DNA from: Paenibacillus sinopodophylli
Lineage (GTDB): Bacteria > Bacillota > Bacilli > Paenibacillales > Paenibacillaceae
Length of the DNA stretch: 64,000 bases
Reading direction: 5' to 3'
Assembly: GCF_005930355.1 (NCBI RefSeq)
Contig: NZ_VDBO01000003.1
Coordinates: 372,001 to 436,000 of the forward strand
Position numbers and translations under genes: made by a program. Positions 54,842 through 64,000 of the stretch are shown in pieces (positions within the stretch are counted from its first letter, which is position 1; each line of letters starts with the position of its first letter). The notes beneath the pieces are model-generated. The model was given only the letters and a program-made list of their open reading frames with translations, did not search any database and was not told the origin of the DNA.

Positions 54842-57800
54842 TTATTGAATGCCCAGTGCCTTTAGCACAATGACTACTGCTTCTGCTCGGGTCGCCTTAT
54901 CGTTAGGGGCAAACAAATTACCATTGCGTCCTGTTATGATACCTCTCTCACGTGCAGCCTCTATGGCATCCCTAGACCAGACAGGAATCGCGTCTGCATC
55001 GGCAAAACTGCTATCTAGTTTCGCATCTGTACGTGCAAGCTCAAATGCTCTGCTCACGATAACTGCAATTTCAGCGCGCGTAATTTCCGCATTCGGACGG
55101 AAACTTCCATCATTGTATCCGGAAATCACCTTTGCTTCAACGGCTTGCGCAATGGCCTTCTGAGCCCATGAGCCAATAGCATCCTTATCGTCAAACGAGA
55201 GGCCTTGGCCTTCGTTCTGCCAGTTAAGTGCCTTTGCTAGAATAACGATAAATTCCGCACGGGTAATCGTTTTATTCGGTTTAAAGTCACCTTCTGGGTA
55301 TCCTGAGATCAGAGCCTGTTCTACAGCTTGCTTGATTGCAGTCTCTGCCCAGTGTCCGGCAATATCTGTGAACTGAACCACTGGCTTAGGATCAGACTTG
55401 TTCACTGCGAACACGGCAAACTTTGTGAAATGATCTACTTGTACCGATATGATTCCGTTACTCACGACACCGCCGATTTCTACCCAGCGTTTAGCTGTCT
55501 CATCATAATAGAACACGGATACCGTTTGACTTTCGTCTTGCAGGATCTTCTGATCAAATGCAAATCGAAGTGTAATCGGCTTTGAGAAGTTTTCTGTAAA
55601 GTTTTTTAGCAGCTCAAAAATAGGGCTCGCAAGCTTTTGACCGTTCTCGACCAAGTTTGCGCTATTCAATAGCTTCTCTACTTTAATTTGAATCGCCTGA
55701 TCCGATGTTTCCTTCGGAACAACGACCCAAACCTCCTCATTCAGCTTGACTTCACCAGCTTCATTCGCCCGAATAACCGTTTCAACCTTTGTAGTCGGTG
55801 TTACTGGCGTTGATACAGGTACCGATGGAGAAGTAGAACCTCCGCCTATTGGCACAACTGCCGAGGAAGAGTCTGACGACAGTGAATCGCCTATGCCATT
55901 GCTCGCAACTACCGTAAACGTATACGTTGTTCCGTTGACAAGACCAGCTACGCTGATCGGACTGGAAATACCAGTCGCTGTCTTAGCCGCTGTAGCCCCG
56001 TTCCATGCCGTCACCGTGTACAAGCTGATTTGGCTTCCGTTGCTTGATGGAGCAGTGAATTGTACGCGCACTTCACCGTTGCCTGCTGTCGCCTGTACGT
56101 TTAATGGCTTATCCGGTACAGTGGCTGGCGTCTCTTCACCCGGCTCCGGATTTCCCGGCGTTTCCGTTGCTGTCGGTGTTACCTCTTCCGAAGATGCGGA
56201 TGTCGGTGAATCACCGATTGCATTGGTTGCAACTACCGTAAAGGTGTAGGCTGTTCCATTCTCCAGTCCCGTTACCGTTATTGGGCTCGACGTTCCTGTC
56301 GCCGTCTTAACCGCTGCGCCGCCAGTCCATGCCGTAATGGTGTATAAGCTGATATTACTTCCGTTGCTTGATGGAGCAGTGAATTGTACGCTCACTTCAC
56401 CGTTGCCCGCTGTCGCCTGTACGTTTAATGGCTTGTCCGGTACAGCAGCTGGCGTCTCTTCGCCCGGGTCTGGATTTTCTGGTGTTTCCGTTGCTGTCGG
56501 TGTTACCTCTTCCGAAGATGCGGATGTCAATGAATCACCAATTGCATTGGTTGCGACTACCGTAAAGGTGTATGCCGTTCCATTCTCTAGTCCCGTTATC
56601 GTAATGGGGCTGGACGTTCCTGTCGCGGTCTTGACCGCTGCGCCTCCAGTCCATGCTGTAACCGTATAGCCGCTAATTGTTCTTCCGTTGGATGCTGGCT
56701 CAGTGAAGCGAACCTCCGATTGACCATCTCCAGCAGTCGCCGCTACACCTGTTACCTTGCTCGGCACTGTAGCTGGTGTTACCGCTTCTGTTGCATCGGA
56801 TGCAAGCGAATCTCCGATTGTATTCGTCGCAATCACCGTAAAGGTGTACGCTGTTCCATTCTCTAGTCCCGTTACCGTTATGGGGCTGGTCGTTCCTGGC
56901 ACACTTTTAACCGCTGTGCCTCCTGTCCATGCCGTAACCGTATAGTCGCTTATCGGTCTTCCGTTTGACGCAGGCTCGGTGAAACGAATCTCCGATTGAC
57001 CGTTACCACCTGTCGCTGTTACACCTGTTACTTTGCTCGGCACTGTAGCTGGTGTTACCGCTTCTGTTGCATCGGATGCAAGCGAATCTCCGATTGCATT
57101 CGTCGCAATCACCGTAAAGGTGTAAGTTGTTCCATTCTCTAGTCCCGTTACCGTAATGGGGCTGGATGTTCCTGTCGCTGTCTTGGCCGCTGCGCCTCCA
57201 GTCCATGCCGTAACCGTGTAGCCGCTTATCGGTCTTCCGTTTGACGCAGGCTCGGTAAAACGAACCTCCGCTTGACCGTCTAAAGCCGTTGCTTCTATGC
57301 CTGTTACCTTGCCTGGCACAGTGGCTGGCGTTACTTCTTCAGATGGACTTGATGCCGGTGAATCACCAGTTGCATTGGTTGCAACTACCGTAAACGTATA
57401 GGCTGTTCCATTCTCAAGTCCTATTACCGTAATTGGGCTCGACGTTCCAGTTGCGGTCTTAACTACTTCGCCGCCAGTCCATGCGGAAACGGTATAGGCT
57501 GTATTTATACTGCCATCAGGAGCATCTGGTTTCTCGAAGCTGATTACGGCCTCTCCGTTGCCTGGTACTGCGCTAACATGAACAGGGGTAAGCGGATGAA
57601 GCGCAATCACCTCTATGAGATGGCTCGCAATGGCTGATGATTGCTTTGCTGTCGCATTTTGTGCCACAGTAGCTGTTACCGTTGCAGTGCCTAGCTTATG
57701 CGCCTTCAATGCTCCAGTTACTGGATCAATAGAAATGATGCTGTCATCTGAGCTGCTGAATACAACACTGTCGTTGCCTGCGCTCAATTCTACAGCTAAT

Positions 57801-59410
57801 GTCGCTTCCTCCCCGAAGCTGTACGTCTCCTTCACATTCGTGAAGCTTACCGTTCTCTTCAGCCAATCTGCGGTAAGAGAAGTGGATAAACTTCCCGCAT
57901 TGCCCGCATCAAGCTTCGAGGCTTCTGAGGTAAGAGCAACGAATTTGGCTCTGTATACTTCACCCGATGCTGCCGTAATCGTGAGCTGAGACGGATTTTC
58001 GGATTGATTAACAACAGCCGTCGGATTGGCGCCCGCTCCCTTAAACCATTCAACCGTGTAATCCGTACCATACACAAGCGGATAACCGCCTTTATTCACT
58101 ACCGAACCCAAGTTGTTAACAGCAAGGGTAACCGGAGTTCCGTAATAAAAGCGAGCGTCTCCTTCCGCATCTGCCTGAACTGAAATGGTCGGAGACGAAT
58201 TCAGTTCACGGGATACCGTTGCAGCACTGTTCGGATAACTGGTTGTCGACGTCGTTGTTATTACATTTCCATAGTAGGTTTTCCCTGTCGTTTTTAACGT
58301 AATATCGACTGGTATTGTGCCGGCAGGCAGGAACAGATATACTGTTCCACTGCTCAATATGGACGTATTCAATGTTTGGTCTCCGTAATGGACAGCTACA
58401 GCAGTACCAATGGCTGGAGCGGTGGCAGTGTCAACTTTGATTGCCGTTGCATACACCGTTTGACCGTCCTTGTTCAACGCCTGCCTGCCATTAAGAAGTT
58501 GAATGTTGTTCGTAAACAGATTGCCGCCATTAATAATTACGGTCGTCTTCTGCACATTGTCCGCCCTGTTGGTGGTAGAAGCGTAACCTGTTCCTATTAC
58601 ATCGTAGGCATAGCTTGATGTATTAGAAGGCACCTTGGCATTTATCGTACCGCCATTAATCGTGACGCGTGTCGTCTTACCAGGGTAGGTCGAGGACACG
58701 TCGCCTCCGCCTATCGCTGCCGCTGTACCGTTGTAAGACTCCGCCGTAATAACGCCGCCATTAATGACGATATTTCCGCCTGCGCCTCCCTTTCCTCCAC
58801 CAATTGCAGCGGCAGAGCTGCCGCTCGCTCTGAAGTTTGCTGTTATTGTACCGCTATTAATCGTAATGCTGCCTGCGGTTTCCGAGATGTTGCCGCCTAT
58901 CGCAGCTGCGCTGCTATAGCTGCTGGCTGTCAACGAATGACTGTCGTTGCCGTCAATCGAATCGATAATCAGCTCGGTTCCCTCTGGCACGCTGATAGGC
59001 GCCTTTTGGGTAGCTCCATTATAAGACGATACGACATTCGTACCACTTAGCGCCAAATATACCTTTGTACCGCTGCCTTCGATTGAAATCGTCGGAATAG
59101 ACCCATAAGCAGAGGTCGTCTTAGTAATGGATGCATTCTCCAGCGTTACATGCTGCTCTACGCCGCCCTTAATTGCCACTACGTAGGTAGTTGAAGAACC
59201 TGTAATAATATAGCCGTTTGCATTGTAGACAGCATTTGCACCGCTTGATGTTTTCCCTGTGACAGTGCCATCGCCGATTGTAATACTACCCTTGGAAATG
59301 TCGAGCGTCGTCTTCAGCTCATCTGCGGAAGCATTCGGGATTACCGCTGTGAACAAATTCGTAACAATGGCAGCCACAAGCCCCAGCCGCAGCCAATTTC
59401 CTTTTTTCAT
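54842..59410 (-). CDS. Giant surface protein: AAIGGG beta-helix-like domain, six fibronectin-III domains and three SLH repeats
   Basis: 1522 residues. The signal peptide is KGNWLRLGLVAAIVTNLFTA. An N-terminal repetitive domain (about 32-390) carries AAIGGN/AAIGGG motifs and NGG turns, of a right-handed beta-helix type often called carbohydrate-binding. Then come Big-like domains (about 400-620), six Fn3 domains (about 630-1195), a linker with a ZU5-like segment (about 1205-1335) and three SLH repeats (about 1340-1522). AGGAG is 8 bp before ATG 59410. The upstream gene ends 40 bp earlier and shares the N-terminal domain, so the two form an operon. Probably a wall-anchored polysaccharide-binding scaffold. 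Confidence 0.88.
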   Translation of the reverse strand: MKKGNWLRLGLVAAIVTNLFTAVIPNASADELKTTLDISKGSITIGDGTVTGKTSSGANAVYNANGYIITGSSTTYVVAIKGGVEQHVTLENASITKTTSAYGSIPTISIEGSGTKVYLALSGTNVVSSYNGATQKAPISVPEGTELIIDSIDGNDSHSLTASSYSSAAAIGGNISETAGSITINSGTITANFRASGSSAAAIGGGKGGAGGNIVINGGVITAESYNGTAAAIGGGDVSSTYPGKTTRVTINGGTINAKVPSNTSSYAYDVIGTGYASTTNRADNVQKTTVIINGGNLFTNNIQLLNGRQALNKDGQTVYATAIKVDTATAPAIGTAVAVHYGDQTLNTSILSSGTVYLFLPAGTIPVDITLKTTGKTYYGNVITTTSTTSYPNSAATVSRELNSSPTISVQADAEGDARFYYGTPVTLAVNNLGSVVNKGGYPLVYGTDYTVEWFKGAGANPTAVVNQSENPSQLTITAASGEVYRAKFVALTSEASKLDAGNAGSLSTSLTADWLKRTVSFTNVKETYSFGEEATLAVELSAGNDSVVFSSSDDSIISIDPVTGALKAHKLGTATVTATVAQNATAKQSSAIASHLIEVIALHPLTPVHVSAVPGNGEAVISFEKPDAPDGSINTAYTVSAWTGGEVVKTATGTSSPITVIGLENGTAYTFTVVATNATGDSPASSPSEEVTPATVPGKVTGIEATALDGQAEVRFTEPASNGRPISGYTVTAWTGGAAAKTATGTSSPITVTGLENGTTYTFTVIATNAIGDSLASDATEAVTPATVPSKVTGVTATGGNGQSEIRFTEPASNGRPISDYTVTAWTGGTAVKSVPGTTSPITVTGLENGTAYTFTVIATNTIGDSLASDATEAVTPATVPSKVTGVAATAGDGQSEVRFTEPASNGRTISGYTVTAWTGGAAVKTATGTSSPITITGLENGTAYTFTVVATNAIGDSLTSASSEEVTPTATETPENPDPGEETPAAVPDKPLNVQATAGNGEVSVQFTAPSSNGSNISLYTITAWTGGAAVKTATGTSSPITVTGLENGTAYTFTVVATNAIGDSPTSASSEEVTPTATETPGNPEPGEETPATVPDKPLNVQATAGNGEVRVQFTAPSSNGSQISLYTVTAWNGATAAKTATGISSPISVAGLVNGTTYTFTVVASNGIGDSLSSDSSSAVVPIGGGSTSPSVPVSTPVTPTTKVETVIRANEAGEVKLNEEVWVVVPKETSDQAIQIKVEKLLNSANLVENGQKLASPIFELLKNFTENFSKPITLRFAFDQKILQDESQTVSVFYYDETAKRWVEIGGVVSNGIISVQVDHFTKFAVFAVNKSDPKPVVQFTDIAGHWAETAIKQAVEQALISGYPEGDFKPNKTITRAEFIVILAKALNWQNEGQGLSFDDKDAIGSWAQKAIAQAVEAKVISGYNDGSFRPNAEITRAEIAVIVSRAFELARTDAKLDSSFADADAIPVWSRDAIEAARERGIITGRNGNLFAPNDKATRAEAVVIVLKALGIQ
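55860..57590 (-). repeat. Tandem fibronectin-III DNA repeats
   Basis: Six Fn3-coding units of about 270-290 bp are highly similar. The phrase for TATGTSSPITVTGLENGTAY recurs almost unchanged, suggesting recent expansion and a likely recombination hotspot. Confidence 0.75.
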
Positions 59411-59450
59411 TGCGCAAGCTCCTCTCTTGTTGATTAAATTGTGTCTTCCT

Positions 59451-61862
59451 TTATTCGATCAAGCTAGCGTTAATAGAAATGCGGATGTTGCTCGTAATCG
59501 TATCAAGGCTTAATAGTCCCGTTTCGCTGTCATAGGTATAATTCGCGTATTTCACTTGAATGTCGCCATCTTGAATCGTATAGCCTTCTTTTGCATGCAC
59601 ATACAATTGCGCACTGCCTCCGGCTACGACATCTACCGCACCTGTCTCCCACACAACGGAGTCTGTATCAATTGGCGTTACTGTCCATTGTGCTGTTTGA
59701 ACCCACACAAGGTAACGATAATCTGATGCCAATGTATACACGTCGCCAGTGTAGGACGCTTTGTAGCGAATGCTATACAGGCTTGGCTCTAGATTCTCAA
59801 TGACATTGCCCGTTACCGAATAAATTTGCTGATCGTTCCCGATTGTCGGAATCCATTTGATGTATTCTTGTGACTCATCCACACCAAATATTTTCCCGTT
59901 ATTCGTTCCCGTCTTTGCTGCAATCGTCGTAAAGCCAGACGGCTTAACGGGCTTCACAACGGTAAAGTTTTTGAAGTAGCTCACGCCCTCGTAAGAAACG
60001 CCTTTTGCTTTTCCTCCATCGTAAGCAATGCGGATCGAATGCTCGCCTGGTAGAAGAGCGCTGAAGGTAAAGCTGATAACGCCTGCTTTTTCTCCTGTGC
60101 CCGTTACTCTTGAATAAAAGTTTTTCGATCCGTCCTGATAGAACCGTACTACAGCACCCTCAATCGGCGTGTTTTGGCCGTCATCAGAAGTCAGCTTCAA
60201 CGTATACGTAATTGCACCGGCTGTTGGATCCGGCTGTTTCGTGAACTCCGCTTCGGAAGTAACGCTTAGTTTGGCAGGCACGCTTGGAACCAATATGCCG
60301 CCTTCCTTAGGACCAAGAGATGTCTTGCCCGCAGAGAATGATGAGGAACCAATTACCTTGCCACCAGACACTGCTACGAATTTAGCTTTGTATGAATCAC
60401 CCTTTAGAGGAGTAACCGTCAATTGGGATTCGTCTTCCAAATCTCCAGCGATTGGCGTTGATCCCTTATACCACTGAACAACAAAATCAGTGCCAGCTTG
60501 CAGCGCATAGCCGCCGGCATTTCCAACTTCATTGTAGTTGGAAACCGTAAGCACGCTTGTTTTGCCTTCGTTTAATTCCTTATCCTCAGAATTACCGTTC
60601 TCAATGGATAGAACAGGCGCATTCTTGATCGTGCGTGAAGCAATACCAGCTATAAACGGGCTGCTCGCAATTCCTTCTCCCGCATTTACGGTTCCGTAGT
60701 AGGTCTCCCCTGTATCCCCGCGCGTAATGGCTACGTCATGGGAGCCTGCCGACAAGAACAGATAGACATACCCGCCGTTTACTGTATTCGTCTGAACACT
60801 ATTGCCTTCGTATTGCAATTCGACCGTTGTGCCGTTTGCTGGAGCGTCCTCTAGCTTAACACCCGCTGCATACAGCTGCTGACCCGCGTCATTGACCGGC
60901 TGCCGTTTGTACAGAAGCGCCGTAATATTGCTGCTGTCATTACGACTTACGATGCTGCCTCCATCAATGACAACTGAAGTTGATGCCTGAACCGCTGATG
61001 CATAACCGGAGCCGACTTTACCATAGCCGATAGAGTCATATACCGCTGCATTTGGAATTTTTGTCGAAACTGTACCGCCATTAATGGTTACTTCAGTCAC
61101 TTTACCGTTATAGCCGGTAGTCGAATACCCGCCTCCGATGGCAGCGGCATAACCACCGTACGATTCTGCTGAAATGGAACCACCATTAATTACGATTGTT
61201 CCTCCCGCTCCGCCTTGGCCGCCTCCAATTGCTGCTCCGTAGTTGCCGCTGCGGACAAACTTAGCCGTAATCGTACCTTCATCAATGGAAATCGCACCAG
61301 ATGCAGCTGCTTCATTGCCTCCAATTGCCGCTGCATAACCTCCGTACCCGTTAGCCGTCAATGAATGGCTGTTGCTTCCATCCACTGTACCAATCGTTAG
61401 ATTTGTCCCTTCAGCTACGCCAAGCGCAGCTTTTTTCGGATTGCCGGACGTAAGTACGCTTGTACCGCTAAGCGTCAAGCTCACCGTTGTTCCTGCATTT
61501 TCAATCGATATAGGGGATACGCCACTATAGCCCGTGCTTACTTTAATGTTTTTAATCTCAATCTCATTTGTTCCACCGCTGATTGTAACCGTATTAGCGG
61601 TTTCAGAGCTGGAGCTGCTTGTAATAATATAGCCGCTCGCGTTGTATCCCGCCGCCGCTCCTGCAATCGTCTTGCCAGTAACCGTTCCATCGCCGATCTT
61701 GATGCTACCCTTAGATAGATCAAGCGTTGTCTTCGACGCTTGCGCCGACGTGTAAGACGCCGGAGTAGTTAGGGATAGAAGCAGCGCAATGACACCAGCA
61801 AGTGCTGCCAGCTTAAAGCCCCCGCTCTTTAAAGATGAGCGCAGTTTGGTTTGTTGATACAT
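59451..61862 (-). CDS. Secreted AAIGGG beta-helix-like protein, operon partner of the Fn3-SLH protein
   Basis: About 803 residues. The signal core is FKLAALAGVIALLLSLTTPASYTSA. The same N-terminal module as the neighbour starts with TTLDLSKGSIKIGDGTVTGKT, then AAAIGGN, AAIGGGQGGAGGTIVINGG and AAIGGGYS (about 45-330). Ig-like and Big-like domains follow to the end; there is no SLH, sortase motif or membrane anchor. ATG 61862 (MYQQT) is 9 bp from GGAGG and is preferred over 61871. It may be held at the surface by interaction with its SLH-anchored paralog. Confidence 0.82.
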   Translation of the reverse strand: MYQQTKLRSSLKSGGFKLAALAGVIALLLSLTTPASYTSAQASKTTLDLSKGSIKIGDGTVTGKTIAGAAAGYNASGYIITSSSSSETANTVTISGGTNEIEIKNIKVSTGYSGVSPISIENAGTTVSLTLSGTSVLTSGNPKKAALGVAEGTNLTIGTVDGSNSHSLTANGYGGYAAAIGGNEAAASGAISIDEGTITAKFVRSGNYGAAIGGGQGGAGGTIVINGGSISAESYGGYAAAIGGGYSTTGYNGKVTEVTINGGTVSTKIPNAAVYDSIGYGKVGSGYASAVQASTSVVIDGGSIVSRNDSSNITALLYKRQPVNDAGQQLYAAGVKLEDAPANGTTVELQYEGNSVQTNTVNGGYVYLFLSAGSHDVAITRGDTGETYYGTVNAGEGIASSPFIAGIASRTIKNAPVLSIENGNSEDKELNEGKTSVLTVSNYNEVGNAGGYALQAGTDFVVQWYKGSTPIAGDLEDESQLTVTPLKGDSYKAKFVAVSGGKVIGSSSFSAGKTSLGPKEGGILVPSVPAKLSVTSEAEFTKQPDPTAGAITYTLKLTSDDGQNTPIEGAVVRFYQDGSKNFYSRVTGTGEKAGVISFTFSALLPGEHSIRIAYDGGKAKGVSYEGVSYFKNFTVVKPVKPSGFTTIAAKTGTNNGKIFGVDESQEYIKWIPTIGNDQQIYSVTGNVIENLEPSLYSIRYKASYTGDVYTLASDYRYLVWVQTAQWTVTPIDTDSVVWETGAVDVVAGGSAQLYVHAKEGYTIQDGDIQVKYANYTYDSETGLLSLDTITSNIRISINASLIE

Positions 61863-62074
61863 AATCATCATCCTCCTATTAGATACTCACACATTCCTAT
61901 GTATATAGTCGGATTTACAAAAATACTAAACCGTCACCCGACGCCACACCATGCTAATTCACTTATTCCGTAGTCTATCAATCCATACGGCAGCGACTTC
62001 CATGGAAAAGGATACAATATGCTCCTAACATTATCACCCCTGGTAAAGTACGTCCAATAAGCATTTGGATCCGA

Positions 62075-62968
62075 TCAATAGAACCGTTCTATCAATTTTA
62101 ACTCTTTGTTAATTTCTAGAACGGCCTCGAATAGGGAGGAGTCACCTTCCTTAAGCATAATAAGATTGGTCACCAGCGACAATTCAGATAATGAAGGAAT
62201 TGTAACGGGTATGAGCAGGCCGTCCTTTACTTCCCGTCTAATGCACAACATTGGTAGAAAGCTAATACCTTGACGCTCAAGCACAAGCTTTTTCGCCGTT
62301 TCCATATTGTCAATATGATAATCAATGATTGGCGGCTGGCTTAACGTTTCGAATAAACGATGAATTTTGGTCCAATTGAGTGAACCGCATTCATAGAAAA
62401 CAAGCGGCTCTGTTTCTAGCGCCTCGATAGATAAAGGTGGCTCCTTCAAAAAGGAGTGTCCCTGATAGACGCATAGTTTAATAGGATCCTCAATAAATTT
62501 TACAGATTCCAGAGCAGGATGCGAAACGCTCCGTACAAAACCAAGATCAATCTCCTTATTTAGTACCTTCTCTATAATAGAATCACTGTTGTCCGTAATA
62601 ATGCGAATCTGAAAATTAGGGAAACGCTCCTTTAGCTTAGGCATAACATGGGGCACTACATAATGGGAGATCGTCTCCGTACAACCAAGGCGCAGCGTCT
62701 TTACCTCCGTTGTCTTGCCGGACATAAGCTGCTCCGCTCTTTTGAAGGACTTGAGCGTCTGCTGCGCATGGGGCAGAAACATCTCCCCTTTCTGAGTCAA
62801 TGAGAAGCGTTTCCCTTCCCTGACAAGCAGCTCCACACCAAGTTCCTTCTCCAGCGTCCGAATACGAGATGATATAGATGGCTGCGTCAAAAACAGCGCA
62901 TCCGCCGCCTTGCGAAAGCTATTAAAGTGCACCACATATACAAAAGCTTCGATATTTTCAAGATTCAT
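62075..62968 (-). CDS. LysR-family transcriptional regulator
   Basis: 297 residues: a winged helix (IEAFVYVVHFNSFRKAADALFLTQPSISSRIRTLEKELGVELLVREG, about 6-52) and a LysR substrate-binding domain (LRLGCTETISHYVVPHVMPKL from about 92). The overall pattern is CysB/CysL/CbbR-like. GAGGAGG lies about 12 bp before ATG 62968. No obvious divergent target is present in the window, because the neighbouring gene is on the same strand. Confidence 0.92.
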   Translation of the reverse strand: MNLENIEAFVYVVHFNSFRKAADALFLTQPSISSRIRTLEKELGVELLVREGKRFSLTQKGEMFLPHAQQTLKSFKRAEQLMSGKTTEVKTLRLGCTETISHYVVPHVMPKLKERFPNFQIRIITDNSDSIIEKVLNKEIDLGFVRSVSHPALESVKFIEDPIKLCVYQGHSFLKEPPLSIEALETEPLVFYECGSLNWTKIHRLFETLSQPPIIDYHIDNMETAKKLVLERQGISFLPMLCIRREVKDGLLIPVTIPSLSELSLVTNLIMLKEGDSSLFEAVLEINKELKLIERFY

Positions 62969-63124
62969 TTATCTCGACACCTCCTCAAACCGTATAGGTA
63001 GTCTACCGGCAAAATCAAATGAGACTTAAAGCCTGCTTTTCGTTCATCCATATAATTATATCATACTATTATACTATGTTTTGTCAGAATTAGTACTATG
63101 AATTTCCTATTTTTACGAAAGAAA

Positions 63125-63166
63125 GGACGGTTCCTCATCAAATGTTGAGGAGACCGTCCCTTTTTT
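63125..63166. terminator. Strong hairpin with T-run
   Basis: GGACGGT-CCTC pairs GAGG-ACCGTCC, followed on the plus strand by six T residues. It lies downstream of the membrane-protein gene (minus strand), with an A/T-rich flank that could also end minus-strand transcription. Confidence 0.75.
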
Positions 63167-63201
63167 CCACACAGATAAAGGTATGATACAGCATGTAGTC
63201 A

Positions 63202-64000
63202 TTAATTGTACATTTTCACTTGACGTACTCTTCCAGCAACAGCCAGCACCAGCAATATAATGGTTGCTAGTAAGTAATAGAAATATATTCCTCGGTCAAG
63301 TGCCTGTTGTGTTGTACCCATAAAATCGGCAACATCCCACTTGTTTAGCGGGCCCATATACCACAGTAACATAAAGACCACTTGAAATAGCTTGCTGCTC
63401 CCCGACCATACGCCTAGAACTAAAGCTAATGTAGGTATAAACAATCCGCCAATGGCCATAGCCATTAAGCTTTCCCACTCGCCTGCCACAAGAAAATGAA
63501 TCATAGCTCCGCTACCTGTCAAATAAGCAACCATAATTCCAGCCAGCCATAATACAATGAACTGATTACGAACGGGATTCATAGCTGTAAAAATCAATTG
63601 CTGGGTGCGGTGCTGCGCTTCATTTGTCCCCATTGCCGACCAGATGAGAATGGGCCAAGCCCAGGTAAAGGGTACAATAAATTCGACTACGAATTCCATT
63701 GGTAATAATAAGCCTAGTACGATCATTACCAACGCTATTAAGTACCACCACAAACGCAATCCTTTAAGCATAAGACGCAGTTCCAAGACTAGCGTTTTGA
63801 AATAGTACGATCGGGATCGAGATTGCGTATTCGAATAAGGAGTTAGCTTTATTTCTCTATCGTTCCTATGTACAGGCTTACTGTCAGGCTTTGCAATTTC
63901 AGCTGCACGGGCACGGCGCATACTTTTTTTGCTTATTATAGACGACCTTGTTAGATCAAACCGATGAAAGAAGAATGAGGCTATTACTGCAATAATAATC
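63202..64000 (-). CDS. Membrane protein, ABC-2-type permease-like (5' end outside window)
   Basis: The frame is open from the right edge to the stop at 63202, so the N-terminus is missing. The visible part begins inside a membrane helix (IIIAVIASFFFHRFD). A basic cytoplasmic loop of about 50 residues and at least six further hydrophobic spans follow (LWWYLIALVMIVLGLLLPM, ITVLWL-type segments, YYLLATIILLVLAVAG). The internal ATG 63921 is not a convincing start. The pattern (GTNEAQHRTQQLIF, NPVRNQFIVLWLAG) resembles permease subunits of ABC-2-type transporters lacking a local ATPase gene. Substrate unknown. Confidence 0.6.
   Translation of the reverse strand, partial: IIIAVIASFFFHRFDLTRSSIISKKSMRRARAAEIAKPDSKPVHRNDREIKLTPYSNTQSRSRSYYFKTLVLELRLMLKGLRLWWYLIALVMIVLGLLLPMEFVVEFIVPFTWAWPILIWSAMGTNEAQHRTQQLIFTAMNPVRNQFIVLWLAGIMVAYLTGSGAMIHFLVAGEWESLMAMAIGGLFIPTLALVLGVWSGSSKLFQVVFMLLWYMGPLNKWDVADFMGTTQQALDRGIYFYYLLATIILLVLAVAGRVRQVKMYN

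Overview
The window looks like chromosomal DNA of a low-to-mid GC, Gram-positive, spore-former-type bacterium. Paenibacillus or a close relative is the best guess. This rests on the mix of genes: S-layer-homology (SLH) proteins, copper-amine-oxidase-N 'stalk' domain proteins, SARP-type response regulators, YitT, DUF1641-Ndh, DUF2156, strong AGGAGG ribosome binding sites and frequent rho-independent terminators. I see no rRNA, tRNA, CRISPR array or insertion sequence.

Layout. Positions 1-13.7 kb hold a DbpA-type RNA helicase (cut by the left edge), a translationally coupled Hsp90-like/TPR gene pair, two secreted proteins, a large GDYXXLXY membrane protein, a winged-helix protein, a cysteine-less alkyltransferase-like protein and a DUF1641-NADH dehydrogenase operon. 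At 13.9-15.9 kb lies a ParM-like actin with a ParR-like small partner, flanked on both sides by related iterons; this resembles a type II DNA-partition cassette. At 16.2-19.4 kb are housekeeping genes on the minus strand (flavin-binding PNPOx family, greA, yitT family, rlmN). At 19.6-23.7 kb is a double-kinase hybrid sensor with a SARP response regulator. At 24-30.5 kb are a soluble MprF-like transferase, pepT, an MFS pump, an ECF sigma/anti-sigma pair with a candidate autoregulatory promoter, a PhnA-like zinc ribbon protein and a TrxR-like flavoprotein.

From 30.7 kb to 61.9 kb the window is dominated by large exported surface proteins on the minus strand. There are four SLH-anchored proteins: a small one, an RCC1-propeller protein, a GH53 galactanase and a fibronectin-III protein. 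Two co-transcribed secreted partners lack SLH domains. Two SARP-type response regulators are embedded here. One has its sensor kinase, and its operon shares an identical three-repeat promoter architecture with the neighbouring SLH operon. The other is an orphan bracketed by the last codons of a lost kinase and of a lost SLH gene. Fructose-bisphosphate aldolase, a secreted ankyrin protein, an AIM24 protein, a LysR-controlled tautomerase/CMD operon and a second sigma/anti-sigma-like pair are interspersed. The right end carries a LysR regulator and a membrane protein cut by the edge.

The strongest leads are the partition-like cassette with flanking repeats, the shared SARP-type promoter boxes, the two gene relics around the orphan regulator, and the Hsp90-TPR pair. 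All family assignments come from reading motifs in the translations; no database search was run.
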